This document shows, in pieces, positions 9,226 through 17,672 of a stretch of 64,000 bases of DNA. Under the pieces are notes generated by a model. The model saw only the letters and a program-made list of their open reading frames with translations, had not been told where the DNA came from and did no database searches. Numbering within the stretch: the first letter of the stretch is position 1; each line of letters begins with the position of its first letter. The translations under genes were made by a program, and so were the position numbers. Source of the stretch: Candidatus Obscuribacterales bacterium (GTDB taxonomy: Bacteria; Cyanobacteriota; Vampirovibrionia; Obscuribacterales; Obscuribacteraceae); contig JAGVKG010000044.1 in the NCBI GenBank assembly GCA_020050685.1, positions 1-64,000 on the forward strand, in the 5' to 3' direction.

Positions 9226-10470
9226 CTAATAGCGCATTCCAAACGGTCTCGAGGCCTCAGGAGCATAGTCGCCAACAAGCATCTCCTGCAATCGCCTAGT
9301 GAGCTCCAAGGTCACCTCACCAATTTGTGCCTTCTTATCAGTCTTGTACTTTTCATAGTACATATCAAGATCAATCGGAACACCAACATCAATCAAAACC
9401 AGCTCCGGGCCCTTTTTGCTTACCTTGCCAAATATCTCTTCTTCTAAAAGATTTATTGCCTCGACTAAATGTTCCTGTCCTCGATGATCAGATACACATA
9501 TACCAGACATCGCGCTCAGACTTATTACCCGACGCGTGTCTTTAGCGTAACCTTTTAGTATTTCCTTACGGTCTTGACGGCTTTTGTCGGACAATTTTGC
9601 TCGCTTGATTTGCTTTTTGCGTTCCACTATTTCGTTTTGCAAAACGTGACATCTGTGTATGATTGACGCATCTTCCGGCAAATCAATTTGCATACTCTCT
9701 GCCACATTTTTCAGCATGGCCTCCTGCAAAATACCTATACGATCGCCGAGAGACTGACTTGGCGGAGAAGAAACTTCCTGTTCTGCCTCCCACGTGCTGA
9801 GTACAGTTTGAAATACCATCATCAGACGCTGTTCCGGTGAGGAGCGTAAGCCGATTGAAATTTCAAGCTCGGACTCCAGCTTCTCCAAACACTTCATTAG
9901 GTTGGTGCTCAAGTCTTGAAGATGCGTATATTTCACAGCCACTGGCAGAATATAAACACTATCCTTCTTGCCTTTTTGTCGCAGCTCTTCCAAGGACCAC
10001 AGGCCAATTTTTGCTGCTCCTGGCTCGAGGGAAATCAGGCGATCGTTTTGATAGGAGATTTCACCTTCCGGGAAAATCACCAGTTTTTTTTGACCTTTGA
10101 GCAACAGATTCTTGGACATGGTTACGCTTTCCACATCATGCCCGCCGCGCAAAACGGAATAGCAGCCAATCCATTGCAACCAGATTCCATCGTAACCATG
10201 GTGCCGTTCAAAAAGTTCGTTAGCAACCATGACGTTAAAATCTTCGCCAACTAAGCAAGCCAGACCTAACAAGACATCAGCATCATCCTGAGCCGAGTGA
10301 TTAGGGCAAACGATCACACGCTTGCCTTTGAGAGCCCGATATCTTTTCAAACCGTCGCCGACAATTTTCAGAGAGATGCGCTGCTTGCGCAGCTTCATCG
10401 CCAGGGGATAAAGCACGCGCGTGAGAATAATCGCTAGTTTGGAATCTTTAGGGGGCTTGAATTTGTACAT
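9226..10470 (-). CDS. PlsC-like 1-acylglycerol-3-phosphate acyltransferase family protein
   Basis: The 414-residue protein has an N-terminal acyltransferase domain (about 1-215). It shows the HX4D motif in CPNHSAQDDAD near residue 57, a GCYSVLRGG segment, and FPEGEISYQND near 135, the PlsC motif III. The family transfers acyl chains to lysophospholipids at the membrane. The C-terminal half (about 215-414) is rich in charged helices (ERKKQIKRAKLSDKSRQDRK) and resembles nothing I recognise, so the protein is much longer than typical PlsC (about 240). Substrate may be a glycerolipid or another acyl acceptor. Confidence 0.8.
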   Translation of the reverse strand: MYKFKPPKDSKLAIILTRVLYPLAMKLRKQRISLKIVGDGLKRYRALKGKRVIVCPNHSAQDDADVLLGLACLVGEDFNVMVANELFERHHGYDGIWLQWIGCYSVLRGGHDVESVTMSKNLLLKGQKKLVIFPEGEISYQNDRLISLEPGAAKIGLWSLEELRQKGKKDSVYILPVAVKYTHLQDLSTNLMKCLEKLESELEISIGLRSSPEQRLMMVFQTVLSTWEAEQEVSSPPSQSLGDRIGILQEAMLKNVAESMQIDLPEDASIIHRCHVLQNEIVERKKQIKRAKLSDKSRQDRKEILKGYAKDTRRVISLSAMSGICVSDHRGQEHLVEAINLLEEEIFGKVSKKGPELVLIDVGVPIDLDMYYEKYKTDKKAQIGEVTLELTRRLQEMLVGDYAPEASRPFGMRY

Positions 10471-10568
10471 ATTTCAATTATGAACTAGTTTGTTTCCGGT
10501 AACCCTGCCATATAGTATCCATCGGTAAAAACACTTGCTGGCAAAACTGGTTGAGTCCACTCGTTGCC

Positions 10569-10602
10569 AAGAAGCCCACCAAGGACAATCGGGCGGCTTC
10601 TT
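10569..10602. terminator. Stem-loop downstream of tRNA-Ser
   Basis: AAGAAGCC and GGCTTCTT form an 8-bp inverted repeat around 18 bases. It lies about 40 bp beyond the 3' end of the minus-strand tRNA gene and about 100 bp upstream of the acyltransferase start. It may end the tRNA transcript; the T-run is short, so this is tentative. Confidence 0.35.
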
Positions 10603-10644
10603 AACAGAATCCGGCCCGCAATTTATCTTGACATTTAAAAAATT

Positions 10645-10734
10645 CGGAGAGGGAGAGATTCGAACTCTCGGTACAGCTTTTGACCGTACAACTTCTTAGC
10701 AGGAAGCCGCTTTCGACCACTCAGCCACCTCTCC
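10645..10734 (-). tRNA. trnS-GCU: tRNA-Ser, anticodon GCU
   Basis: The minus strand folds as a class II tRNA of 90 nt. Acceptor arms are GGAGAGG and CCTCTCC with discriminator G. The D arm is GGCTGAGTGGTCGAAAGC, the anticodon loop CTGCTAA gives anticodon GCU on a GCTTC/GAAGT stem, and there is a long variable arm. The T arm is GAGAG-TTCGAAT-CTCTC. CCA is not encoded. The anticodon and long variable arm identify serine (AGC/AGU codons). Confidence 0.95.
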
Positions 10735-10750
10735 CCGTTTGGAGAATCAA

Positions 10751-10756
10751 ACTATA
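10751..10756 (-). promoter_or_regulatory. Probable -10 box of tRNA-Ser
   Basis: On the minus strand TGATATAGT forms an extended -10 (TATAGT). It lies 16 bases before the tRNA 5' end at 10734, so transcription would start about 10 bases upstream of the mature tRNA. A GGGACA 15 bases further upstream could serve as a -35. Confidence 0.4.
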
Positions 10757-10900
10757 TCATAGCTCAAGTTTTGTCCCCAGATCGCATAAAATGGCAGTTC
10801 GCTTTTTGCCCAACCTCTTGACCAGCCCGTTCCCAGTCCTATTTATACCACCGAAAAGACTTTGCAAAAGCTCATCGCCGCCAGTTAAAGGAGAAGCAAT

Positions 10901-12424
10901 TTGAATTCCGCAAAATGGCTATCACTGATCATTACAATCAACGTATTGATGAATCTTGTCCTCCCGCAAGCCACACTGGCAGATGATGCGCCCTTTGCTG
11001 ACTTTGATTCTTATGTCGAGAAGATGATGAAGCAGTCGGACACGCCGGCAATGGCTGTGGCTGTGGTTAAGGACGACAAACTGGTTTATGCCAAAGGATT
11101 TGGCGTGTGCAAATTGGGTGAGGACAAGAAGTGCGATGAGCACACAATCTTTGCCATTGGTTCTTGTTCCAAAGCAGTGACTGCGGCAATTATCGGCATG
11201 CTGGTTGATGAAAAGAAAATGCAATGGGATGGGCATTTGACCGAATACCTCAAAGGTTTTCAATTATTTGATCCGTATGTGACGCGCGAAGTGACTATTC
11301 GTGATGCTCTGTGCCATCGCACTGGACTGCCTGAAATGGAAATGCTCTGGTATGCCTCGCCACTCGCGCCTAAAGAAATTCTTGAGCGCATGCGCTACCA
11401 AAAGCCGGCGTCAAGCTTTCGCTCAAAGTGGCAATACAACAATGGCATGTACCTTGCTGCGGGTGAAAGTGCTGCTGCGGTCAGCGGAAAGAGCTGGCAA
11501 GAATTGGTCAAAGAAAGGATCTTTGTGCCACTGCACATGAGTGAATCAAACACGAGCATTACTCAATTGACTGGGCTGACCAACGTGGCCATGCCGCATA
11601 GCAAAATCAATAACGTTGTAAAATCCGTACCTTATAGATCAATTGATCCTTGCGCACCGGCCGGAGCAATCAACTCCAATGTTGGCGACATGTCGCAATG
11701 GATACGCTTGCTTTTGAGCAATGGGAAATTTGAGGGCAAACAGCTAATTTCTGCAGAATCTTTAAAAGAGACACACACACCGCAAATGGTCACGCATGTG
11801 CCTGGCAAATTTGCCCAAAAATATCCGGAGATTGCTCAAGGCGCAAGCTACGGTCTTGGTTGGGCATGCAACAACTATCATGGGCACGAAATTGCTTGGC
11901 ACGGTGGTGGCATCGACGGCATGCGCTCTTATGTTTGCATTGTCCCGGATATGCATTTAGGCATGGTCTTTCTAACAAATAGTGATGCCTGCGGTCACAG
12001 TCTTTCTGCCGGACTTTCTTTCCGAATCATCGACTCATATATGAAACAACCATTGCAAGATTGGTGCCAACGCATGCTCGATGCTTATAACGCAGATCAA
12101 GCCGAAGGCAAAAAGAAAGAAGCAGAACTAGCAGCCAAGCGCGTGCCAAACACACATCCTTCGCTTGCTGTGGAAAAATATGCCGGCAAATATTCTGATA
12201 CCGAATATGGTGACATCAATATTGCTAAGAAAGATGGCAAACTGCGGATTGACTATGGGCCGGAAAGACAAGGAACGCTCGAACACTGGAACTACGACAC
12301 TTATCAAATTGTCTGGGACGATCCAATGATCGACAAGTGCCTTGCCGGTTTTCAACTCAATCAAAACGGCGAAGCAGCGCTCGTAGAAATTTCCGATCTC
12401 GCCATTTTCAATCGCAAAAAATGA
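10901..12424 (+). CDS. Secreted serine hydrolase, class C beta-lactamase family
   Basis: The 507-residue protein has a signal peptide (about 1-27, ending ATLA). The fold belongs to the AmpC/DD-peptidase/esterase family: SxxK is S88-C-S-K91 (IGSCSKAVTA), YxN is YNN near 178, and the third motif is HGGG near 333 (AWHGGGIDGM). A separate C-terminal domain (about 400-507, with VEKYAGKYSDTEYGD) looks like the DUF3471-type extension. Activity could be esterase, peptidase or beta-lactamase; sequence alone does not decide. Start TTG 10901 is supported by AAAGGAG 7 bases upstream. Confidence 0.87.
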   Translation: MNSAKWLSLIITINVLMNLVLPQATLADDAPFADFDSYVEKMMKQSDTPAMAVAVVKDDKLVYAKGFGVCKLGEDKKCDEHTIFAIGSCSKAVTAAIIGMLVDEKKMQWDGHLTEYLKGFQLFDPYVTREVTIRDALCHRTGLPEMEMLWYASPLAPKEILERMRYQKPASSFRSKWQYNNGMYLAAGESAAAVSGKSWQELVKERIFVPLHMSESNTSITQLTGLTNVAMPHSKINNVVKSVPYRSIDPCAPAGAINSNVGDMSQWIRLLLSNGKFEGKQLISAESLKETHTPQMVTHVPGKFAQKYPEIAQGASYGLGWACNNYHGHEIAWHGGGIDGMRSYVCIVPDMHLGMVFLTNSDACGHSLSAGLSFRIIDSYMKQPLQDWCQRMLDAYNADQAEGKKKEAELAAKRVPNTHPSLAVEKYAGKYSDTEYGDINIAKKDGKLRIDYGPERQGTLEHWNYDTYQIVWDDPMIDKCLAGFQLNQNGEAALVEISDLAIFNRKK

Positions 12425-12470
12425 TCCATTGTGTAAATTTTTCACACAGGTACATTAATTAAGGTCTCTA

Positions 12471-12710
12471 TTGTACGAGCGCTTGATTAAAATCGGAGCT
12501 TGGAGGCTCTGGATTATTGAGATTGAAAGGGAGAATATAAAAGTCGAACAATCGTCAGGCAATGAAAAAGCTGACAATGCCGCTATTGATGCCGTGAAAA
12601 AATCTACGCTTCCCAAGCCCGTCTATATTGCCGGAGCCAAGCAAGATCCAGTCGACTTTCTTATGACATTTGAATATAACGTCGGCAAAGACAAGAAAAA
12701 GTCAAAATAA
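12471..12710 (+). CDS. Small hypothetical protein
   Basis: The 79-residue basic protein is not recognised. It starts TTG, with AAGG about 7 bases upstream. It has a hydrophobic start (YERLIKIGAWRLWIIEIE), a charged middle and a Lys-rich tail (GKDKKKSK). It lies 46 bp after the serine hydrolase gene and ends 23 bp before a strong terminator, so it probably closes that transcript. Confidence 0.5.
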   Translation: MYERLIKIGAWRLWIIEIERENIKVEQSSGNEKADNAAIDAVKKSTLPKPVYIAGAKQDPVDFLMTFEYNVGKDKKKSK

Positions 12711-12733
12711 CTCACTAAATTTCCAAATAACGA

Positions 12734-12763
12734 GACCAGCAAAAAAACTTTGCTGGTCTTTTT
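12734..12763 (+). terminator. Rho-independent terminator
   Basis: GACCAGCAAA and TTTGCTGGTC form a perfect 10-bp stem around AAAAC, followed by five T. It ends the transcript of the serine hydrolase and the small gene before it. Confidence 0.92.
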
Positions 12764-12880
12764 GATTCTGCATAATCTTGCTATGAGCAAGCAATGTACA
12801 ATATTTGTTGACCAAGGAAACACTAATTGAAAGACAAGAGTCGACAGCGGGCGGAGAGTGGGTATCATTGTGAATCGCGA

Positions 12881-13186
12881 TTACACATCGCACTCGGAAC
12901 CACGTTCCATGTCAGGCGGCAGTCTTCGCGTAATCAAATAGCCATTCTTATCCATGACACCCTGATCTTGCAGGTTCTGGAATGCCTGTCGAACCCGCTC
13001 GCCTGCTCTCGCTTCTTCCTGTTCAAGCAAAGCTGCACGCTCTGAAGGATCTTCCAGATTGGTGTTAGACCACGCTAAGTTTTTCGAGCTCAATTGGTGC
13101 TGAAGTTCAAGCACGTCTTCGGGAGAGAGCTGCTCAACAAGTTTTAAGACTTGTTCGAGGCTAGACTTTTTCTTTGGTTGAGTCAT
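12881..13186 (-). CDS. Small helical protein, function unknown
   Basis: The 101-residue protein is predicted mostly helical: a basic start (MTQPKKKSS), amphipathic Leu/Glu helices (EQVLKLVEQLSPEDVLELQHQL), then an Ala/Glu/Arg-rich helix, ending in MERGSECDV. GGAGGTG lies 4 bases before the ATG, a near-perfect ribosome site, which makes it a real gene. It is 105 bp downstream of vapC on the same strand. It could be a regulator or an antitoxin-like protein, but no family was recognised. Confidence 0.68.
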   Translation of the reverse strand: MTQPKKKSSLEQVLKLVEQLSPEDVLELQHQLSSKNLAWSNTNLEDPSERAALLEQEEARAGERVRQAFQNLQDQGVMDKNGYLITRRLPPDMERGSECDV

Positions 13187-13231
13187 ATTACACCTCCGAC
13201 ATCATAAGTTTAACCTATTGCAGGCTCATTT

Positions 13232-13273
13232 GTGCTAACGCCCACCCAGGAACCTACACTACTCAATTAGCAC
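13232..13273. repeat. Inverted repeat between vapC and the 101-aa gene
   Basis: GTGCTAA and TTAGCAC are perfect 7-bp arms 28 bases apart, in the 105-bp gap between vapC and the next minus-strand gene. They could be a weak hairpin or a protein site. Confidence 0.3.
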
Positions 13274-13291
13274 GCTGGATGATCGATCTAG

Positions 13292-13690
13292 CTAGGTCTT
13301 CAACAAAGTCATGCCGGCTTTGGCAGCCGTTTTGTCGAATGTCACCGTAATCTCACATCCAGCGGCTTCGGCAATTTGTTCGACCAAGTAGTCGCTGAAA
13401 TCGCCTTGCCCGCCCTCAAACAACCTAAGCGCTTTCCAGACAATCTCTGCGTCCTGCACAATCAACTGCTTGGTACTAAGGATTAGACTCAGCAATTTGA
13501 CCACATCATGCTTTGACGCTCCATAACAGGTTTCACTAACCCAAACCAATTCAGCGATAGTCACAAGTCCGATGAATCCAGGACGTTCTACCGAACATTC
13601 CTTTTCAATACACTTTGCTGCGCGAGGTGATTGAACTGAATCATCCTGCGCGATGTAACGCACAAGTACATTAGTATCAAGTCCAATCAC
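13292..13690 (-). CDS. vapC: VapC-like PIN-domain toxin ribonuclease
   Basis: The 132-residue PIN domain starts IGLDTNVLVRYIAQDD, with the first metal-binding Asp at residue 4. A central Glu lies in IAELVWV (about residue 47). The later acidic site is GDFSDYLVEQIA (about 95-100), with a final Asp in VTFDKTAAK. VapC toxins are Mg-dependent RNases that cut tRNA or rRNA loops. The ATG overlaps the vapB stop by 4 bases, the typical coupled antitoxin-toxin order. Confidence 0.9.
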   Translation of the reverse strand: MIGLDTNVLVRYIAQDDSVQSPRAAKCIEKECSVERPGFIGLVTIAELVWVSETCYGASKHDVVKLLSLILSTKQLIVQDAEIVWKALRLFEGGQGDFSDYLVEQIAEAAGCEITVTFDKTAAKAGMTLLKT

Positions 13691-13926
13691 TTGCCGGCCC
13701 CGCGACGTCTGATTGCCCCTCGCATCATTTCCGTAGACACTGGACGCGCTGGTTTTTTGAGCATGCCCTTTAATGAACTGACATCGTGCACCGCCGGCTT
13801 GATGGCAAACACGCCATCGGAAATTTCCACGAACTCAATTCTGTCGCCAGTATCAATTCCCAATCTCTGTCTTACAGAAAGAGGAATTGTAATCTGCCCT
13901 TTGCTCGTAACGCTCGCCGTTGCCAT
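13687..13926 (-). CDS. vapB: VapB-like AbrB/SpoVT-fold antitoxin
   Basis: The 79-residue protein has an N-terminal swapped-hairpin DNA-binding domain (ASVTSKGQITIPLSVRQRLG, then GDRIEFVEI) and a C-terminal tail that should wrap the toxin (VSSLKGMLKKP). It neutralises VapC and represses its own promoter. ATG 13926 has AAAGG 5 bases upstream. The upstream 19 codons of the longer frame read through the promoter and operator and are rejected. The stop overlaps the vapC start. Confidence 0.9.
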   Translation of the reverse strand: MATASVTSKGQITIPLSVRQRLGIDTGDRIEFVEISDGVFAIKPAVHDVSSLKGMLKKPARPVSTEMMRGAIRRRGAGK

Positions 13927-13950
13927 AGTCGCCTTTCCAATTGCATCTAT

Positions 13951-13983
13951 CCTTACTTTATAGTAAGGAAATCCAAATGTCAA
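13951..13983 (-). promoter_or_regulatory. vapBC promoter with overlapping palindromic operator
   Basis: On the minus strand TTGACA (13978-13983) is followed 15 bases later by TATAAA (13957-13962). The -10 lies inside the perfect palindrome CCTTACT-TTAT-AGTAAGG (13951-13968). This is the arrangement expected for VapB autorepression. The -35 almost touches the stop codon of the upstream DUF4143 gene. Confidence 0.7.
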
Positions 13984-13989
13984 GCAAAG

Positions 13990-15306
13990 CTAATTGGAAA
14001 TGGTTTTGTCGAGGAGGAATCTCCAGGCCGGCACTATGTTGATATTGCCACCAGCGACTTGCAGCACTTCTTCTTGATTGCGCGTAACGATGGTACCGGA
14101 ATTTATTTTCAGTTCCTCCATCGCTTCTCTAAGAGCCGCTACTTCTCGTTTGCGGGTATTGCTATCAAGCACAGATTCGCATACCTGAACAAGCATGCGT
14201 TCCTTATTCGCTGTTTGTATGATAAAGTCTACTTCCTTGCCTGATTTGCTCCGGTAGTAATAAATATTCGGAGTGACCCGCCTGAGGGCAAGAAAAATCA
14301 GATTCTCTAAAAGATGCCCAGAATTGATAAGAACTCCGGATGCTAGCGAGGTCACCATGGCATGGTCAATGCAGTAGATTCTTTTGGGGTTGGTATTTGT
14401 TCTAGCTATTGAGGCATCAAAAATTCTCACCGTGAACAAGAAATAGGCATCTTCAAACCATTCCAGGTATTGTGACACTGCCGATTTAGGAGTTTTGTAC
14501 CCAAGAGATTTTAGATATCCCGTAAGGCTATTAATCGAATACGTGGCAGCGGTGTTGTTGATCAGCCAATAAGCCAGATCGGTAATTGCTTTAGGATGAG
14601 ATACATCGTGTCTCTCGATCAGATCACGAAATAGTACTGCATTGAAATACTCCTGATGCGTTTTGATTCTTAAATGCTTCTTGAGTCTTAGGACTTCCGG
14701 AAATCCGCCCGTTTGCCAGTATTCAGCAAAAGCATTTTGGATCAAAAGCTTCTTCTTGCTGGACAAATTGCTGCCCACGACGATGTTCTTATAGACCAGA
14801 AATTCCAGGAAAGAAAATGGGAACATCTCCCAGGAAAGCGCTCTTCCCCGCATCTGAGTGGCTATTTCTTTGGATAACATTTGTGCCGACGAGCCGGTGA
14901 TGTACACCTCACACTTTTCCGTACGCAAAAGGCGATCAACAAAGGATTCCCAATTGGGGACGCACTGAATTTCATCGAAAAAACAGTAGATCTTTTCCGT
15001 GTTTTTCTTGTGTGGATAAATTGAATAGTACGCTTCCAGCACCTGTGCTAATCCATCGTGTTGCAAGCTGTGCAAGCGATCATCAAAGAAGTTAATATAC
15101 AGAATATTTTGGCGAGATACGCCTGAGTCAATGAGTTTTTGGATTGTTTGAAATAAAAAGGTAGATTTGCCGCTTCGGCGCACACCAATGCAAATGGTTG
15201 CCTTGCCGCGCACCGGTTCAATCTGCAAGCGGCGCACAATACCGATTTCAAGCTCCTGTTCTTGAAAATCCAGTATCAATGCTTTAAGGGTATCAATCAG
15301 TTCCAT
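13990..15306 (-). CDS. AAA-family ATPase with DUF4143 domain
   Basis: The 438-residue protein has an N-terminal AAA_14 ATPase domain with Walker A GVRRSGKST (about residue 42-50), a Walker B CFFDEIQCVPNWESF (about 108-122), and a sensor segment VYITGSSAQML. The C-terminal DUF4143 region (about 210-420) contains KSGKEVDFIIQT, which resembles a nuclease-like acidic strand (E-V-D-F). These proteins are widespread in bacteria and archaea, vary strain to strain, and have no established function. The gene lies 60 bp upstream of vapB on the same strand. Confidence 0.85.
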   Translation of the reverse strand: MELIDTLKALILDFQEQELEIGIVRRLQIEPVRGKATICIGVRRSGKSTFLFQTIQKLIDSGVSRQNILYINFFDDRLHSLQHDGLAQVLEAYYSIYPHKKNTEKIYCFFDEIQCVPNWESFVDRLLRTEKCEVYITGSSAQMLSKEIATQMRGRALSWEMFPFSFLEFLVYKNIVVGSNLSSKKKLLIQNAFAEYWQTGGFPEVLRLKKHLRIKTHQEYFNAVLFRDLIERHDVSHPKAITDLAYWLINNTAATYSINSLTGYLKSLGYKTPKSAVSQYLEWFEDAYFLFTVRIFDASIARTNTNPKRIYCIDHAMVTSLASGVLINSGHLLENLIFLALRRVTPNIYYYRSKSGKEVDFIIQTANKERMLVQVCESVLDSNTRKREVAALREAMEELKINSGTIVTRNQEEVLQVAGGNINIVPAWRFLLDKTISN

Positions 15307-15320
15307 ACAATCCGGTCTCC

Positions 15321-15358
15321 ATTCTTACCGATTTGTGCCCAAACTGGTAAGAATTATA
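15321..15358 (-). promoter_or_regulatory. DUF4143 gene promoter and 9-bp palindrome
   Basis: ATTCTTACC (15321-15329) and GGTAAGAAT (15346-15354) are perfect inverted arms around 16 bases. On the minus strand a TATAAT (15353-15358) overlaps the upstream arm, and the gene starts at 15306. This suggests a repressor site across the -10 and transcription start. A good -35 was not found. Confidence 0.5.
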
Positions 15359-15489
15359 ACCGATATACCAACAAACCGGAAATATTTTTTTCCAGTTTAA
15401 CTCCCATTCACTGTATTACCAGCCTAAATAAATCCTCAGGGAAAGCAAGGCTTAAGCGGCGAAGCTTGTTTCACAAAAAGAACTTGAGC

Positions 15490-16386
15490 CTATATAGTGC
15501 CTTGGACAAAGAGGCAGACCCAATAGTAGGAAATGGCGCCGGCGAAAATTAGGCTGTCGCCGCGGTCGAGCATGCCGCCATGTCCGGGAATAAGTATTCC
15601 GGAATCTTTCATGCCGGCATCACGCTTAAGCAGCGACTCGCAAAGATCGCCAAGTTGGGCACCGATTGAAACAAGGGCGCCCATAAGTGGTGCTTGCCAC
15701 AACTTGAAACCAAAGGGGTGAATTGGGAAAAGATAATCAGCTACCCAAATTACCAAACAGGCAAAAAAGATTGAAGCAAGTAATCCACCAACTGCACCCT
15801 CGATAGTTTTCTTGGGGCTGACTTGCGGATACAAAAGTGTTTTGCCAAAACGCTTGCCGACAACATAAGCAAATACGTCGGCTGCCCAAATAATAAATAG
15901 CGAAACCCAAACGTAGGCAAGACCTGGTTGCAACAGTGGATTGGCCGGCAGATCAACTCCAGGTGGTGTCAAATTACGCAAAAGCACAAGATGGCTCGGC
16001 ATCCAGCCTAAGTAAATGAAACCAAGAACAGTGGTGGCAATGTCGGCAATGGTTGCTGGTGGCGTCTCATGACGGAAAAGCAAACGGAAAAATGCTGTGC
16101 ATACACCAATCGTCAAAAGAAATGGGAAATGATTGATGGAAAAATTGTAGGGCAAGCTCAGTCCCGGTATGGCCGGTAGTGCCGCCAAAACAAAGAAGCA
16201 GCAAATCATGAAGCGAATAACTTTTGGCGATGGATTCATGCCTTTGGCACGTGTCATGGCAATGAATTCTTCGCCGGCGAGTAACGAAACACCAGCCAGC
16301 GCAAATGCAAATATCAAGCCACCGGCCATAATCGAGAATACGGCCACGCAAAACATCAACCAACCCCAGAAGACTCTCATCCTCAC
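15490..16386 (-). CDS. cdsA: Phosphatidate cytidylyltransferase (CDP-diglyceride synthase)
   Basis: The 298-residue membrane protein with about 8 helices makes CDP-diacylglycerol from phosphatidate and CTP. The family signature is near the C-terminus (about 250-280): LLKRDAGMKDSG, then PGHGGMLDRGDSL with the metal-binding Asp residues. Length is normal. Its ATG overlaps the end of the YibE/F gene by 4 bases, so it is translated from the ruvB-yibE/F-cdsA transcript. Confidence 0.95.
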   Translation of the reverse strand: MRMRVFWGWLMFCVAVFSIMAGGLIFAFALAGVSLLAGEEFIAMTRAKGMNPSPKVIRFMICCFFVLAALPAIPGLSLPYNFSINHFPFLLTIGVCTAFFRLLFRHETPPATIADIATTVLGFIYLGWMPSHLVLLRNLTPPGVDLPANPLLQPGLAYVWVSLFIIWAADVFAYVVGKRFGKTLLYPQVSPKKTIEGAVGGLLASIFFACLVIWVADYLFPIHPFGFKLWQAPLMGALVSIGAQLGDLCESLLKRDAGMKDSGILIPGHGGMLDRGDSLIFAGAISYYWVCLFVQGTI

Positions 16387-17672
16387 TTGATCAATTCCTT
16401 AAACTCGGGAGCAACTTTTGCAGCCGCTAGTGCAGGACTTTCGATTTCAAAATCTTCCGGCAATGGAACACCAGCAATAAACATGGTATCGGCGCTAGCG
16501 GGGCGATTTCGGCGCACTCGCGTACTTGCCATTAAGCGAGCGGCAAAAAATGCGGTGAGCGGAATCGTGCAGACAAGACCAAGACTTCCGCTCAGAGCAG
16601 CAGTAACTTCAGTTGCCACCAAATCCAAATTCAAAAGCTTGGTGGACGGCATCATTGATACCAACATCAAAAGTGGCATCGCCCCACCGGCATAAGCTAG
16701 AACAAGCGTCGTAGTCATCGTGCCCATGATGTCGCGACCAACATTCATGCCGGCATCGTATAGCGCCTTCGTAGATAGATTGCGAGCAGTTATGCTGACT
16801 TCCGAAACAGACGAGGCAACGGAAATGCCCACATCCATTATCACACCCAGAGCACCAATCAACATACCGGCAGCCAAAAGACCGCTATAAAATTCCGGCG
16901 GCTGAGAAAGAACTGATCCGCGCAGAATTTGCGCTTCTTCCGAAGTCAGTCCGGTTAATGGCGCCAGGACAATCACTGTTTGTGCGGCGATACCAGAAAC
17001 AATTACACCACCAACGGTGCCACCAATTGCTGCCAGGGCCTTTTTAGAAAAGCCGGCAACAAATAACATCGTCGAACAAGTTGCAACAACGCAAATAAGA
17101 GAAGCAACCAGAAGCGGATTTGCACCGCTCATACTTGCTGGCAACAAAACAAATGCGACTAAGGCTATGCACACAATCAAGCCAAGTAGCGACTTTAAGC
17201 CCTTTTTGCCGCCGCATACCAAGAACAGAACCAAGAACAGGCCAAGCAACCACATGATTATCGGGGCACGATGATAATCGGCAATATCAATTTCTGGCTT
17301 GCTACCTGATTGTCCAATCACAGCGATAACCAATTCACTACCTGGTTTAGGCAGTATGTTGTAAGCCGGATTGTCGGTTACTTCGTTAGGAATAACCACA
17401 GTTTTGCCAGCAAGCGGGCCTTCGGTAATTTCCACTTCTACTAATTGATGGTGGCTAACAATTCCCGTCTTCTGCATCAGACGCTCATCCAAAGAAGCGG
17501 CTGTAACGGACTTGACTTTGCCAACCACAAAAGATTCTTCAACCTTAATAGTGTTGTCACCACCTCTGGTATCAGAAGATGCAGGAGCAGCACAAGCAGG
17601 CATGACTATATTCATGACAAAGACGATCGTCAGAGCAAACGATGCAAGCAAACGCTTAATTGGACTAACCAT
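16383..17672 (-). CDS. YibE/F family membrane protein
   Basis: The 429-residue protein has a signal-like N-terminus, an extracytoplasmic domain (about 40-135) and about 8 membrane helices. The conserved blocks are [40 protein letters not shown] and [21 protein letters not shown], typical of YibE/F. These proteins are proposed multi-pass transporters or permeases with no firm substrate. It overlaps ruvB by 8 bases upstream and cdsA by 4 bases downstream, so it is the middle gene of a coupled operon. Confidence 0.85.
   Translation of the reverse strand: MVSPIKRLLASFALTIVFVMNIVMPACAAPASSDTRGGDNTIKVEESFVVGKVKSVTAASLDERLMQKTGIVSHHQLVEVEITEGPLAGKTVVIPNEVTDNPAYNILPKPGSELVIAVIGQSGSKPEIDIADYHRAPIIMWLLGLFLVLFLVCGGKKGLKSLLGLIVCIALVAFVLLPASMSGANPLLVASLICVVATCSTMLFVAGFSKKALAAIGGTVGGVIVSGIAAQTVIVLAPLTGLTSEEAQILRGSVLSQPPEFYSGLLAAGMLIGALGVIMDVGISVASSVSEVSITARNLSTKALYDAGMNVGRDIMGTMTTTLVLAYAGGAMPLLMLVSMMPSTKLLNLDLVATEVTAALSGSLGLVCTIPLTAFFAARLMASTRVRRNRPASADTMFIAGVPLPEDFEIESPALAAAKVAPEFKELIK

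Noticed and set aside
13927-13983. Longer VapB start at 13983
   Set aside because: This stretch is the promoter and operator; the ribosome site fits ATG 13926.
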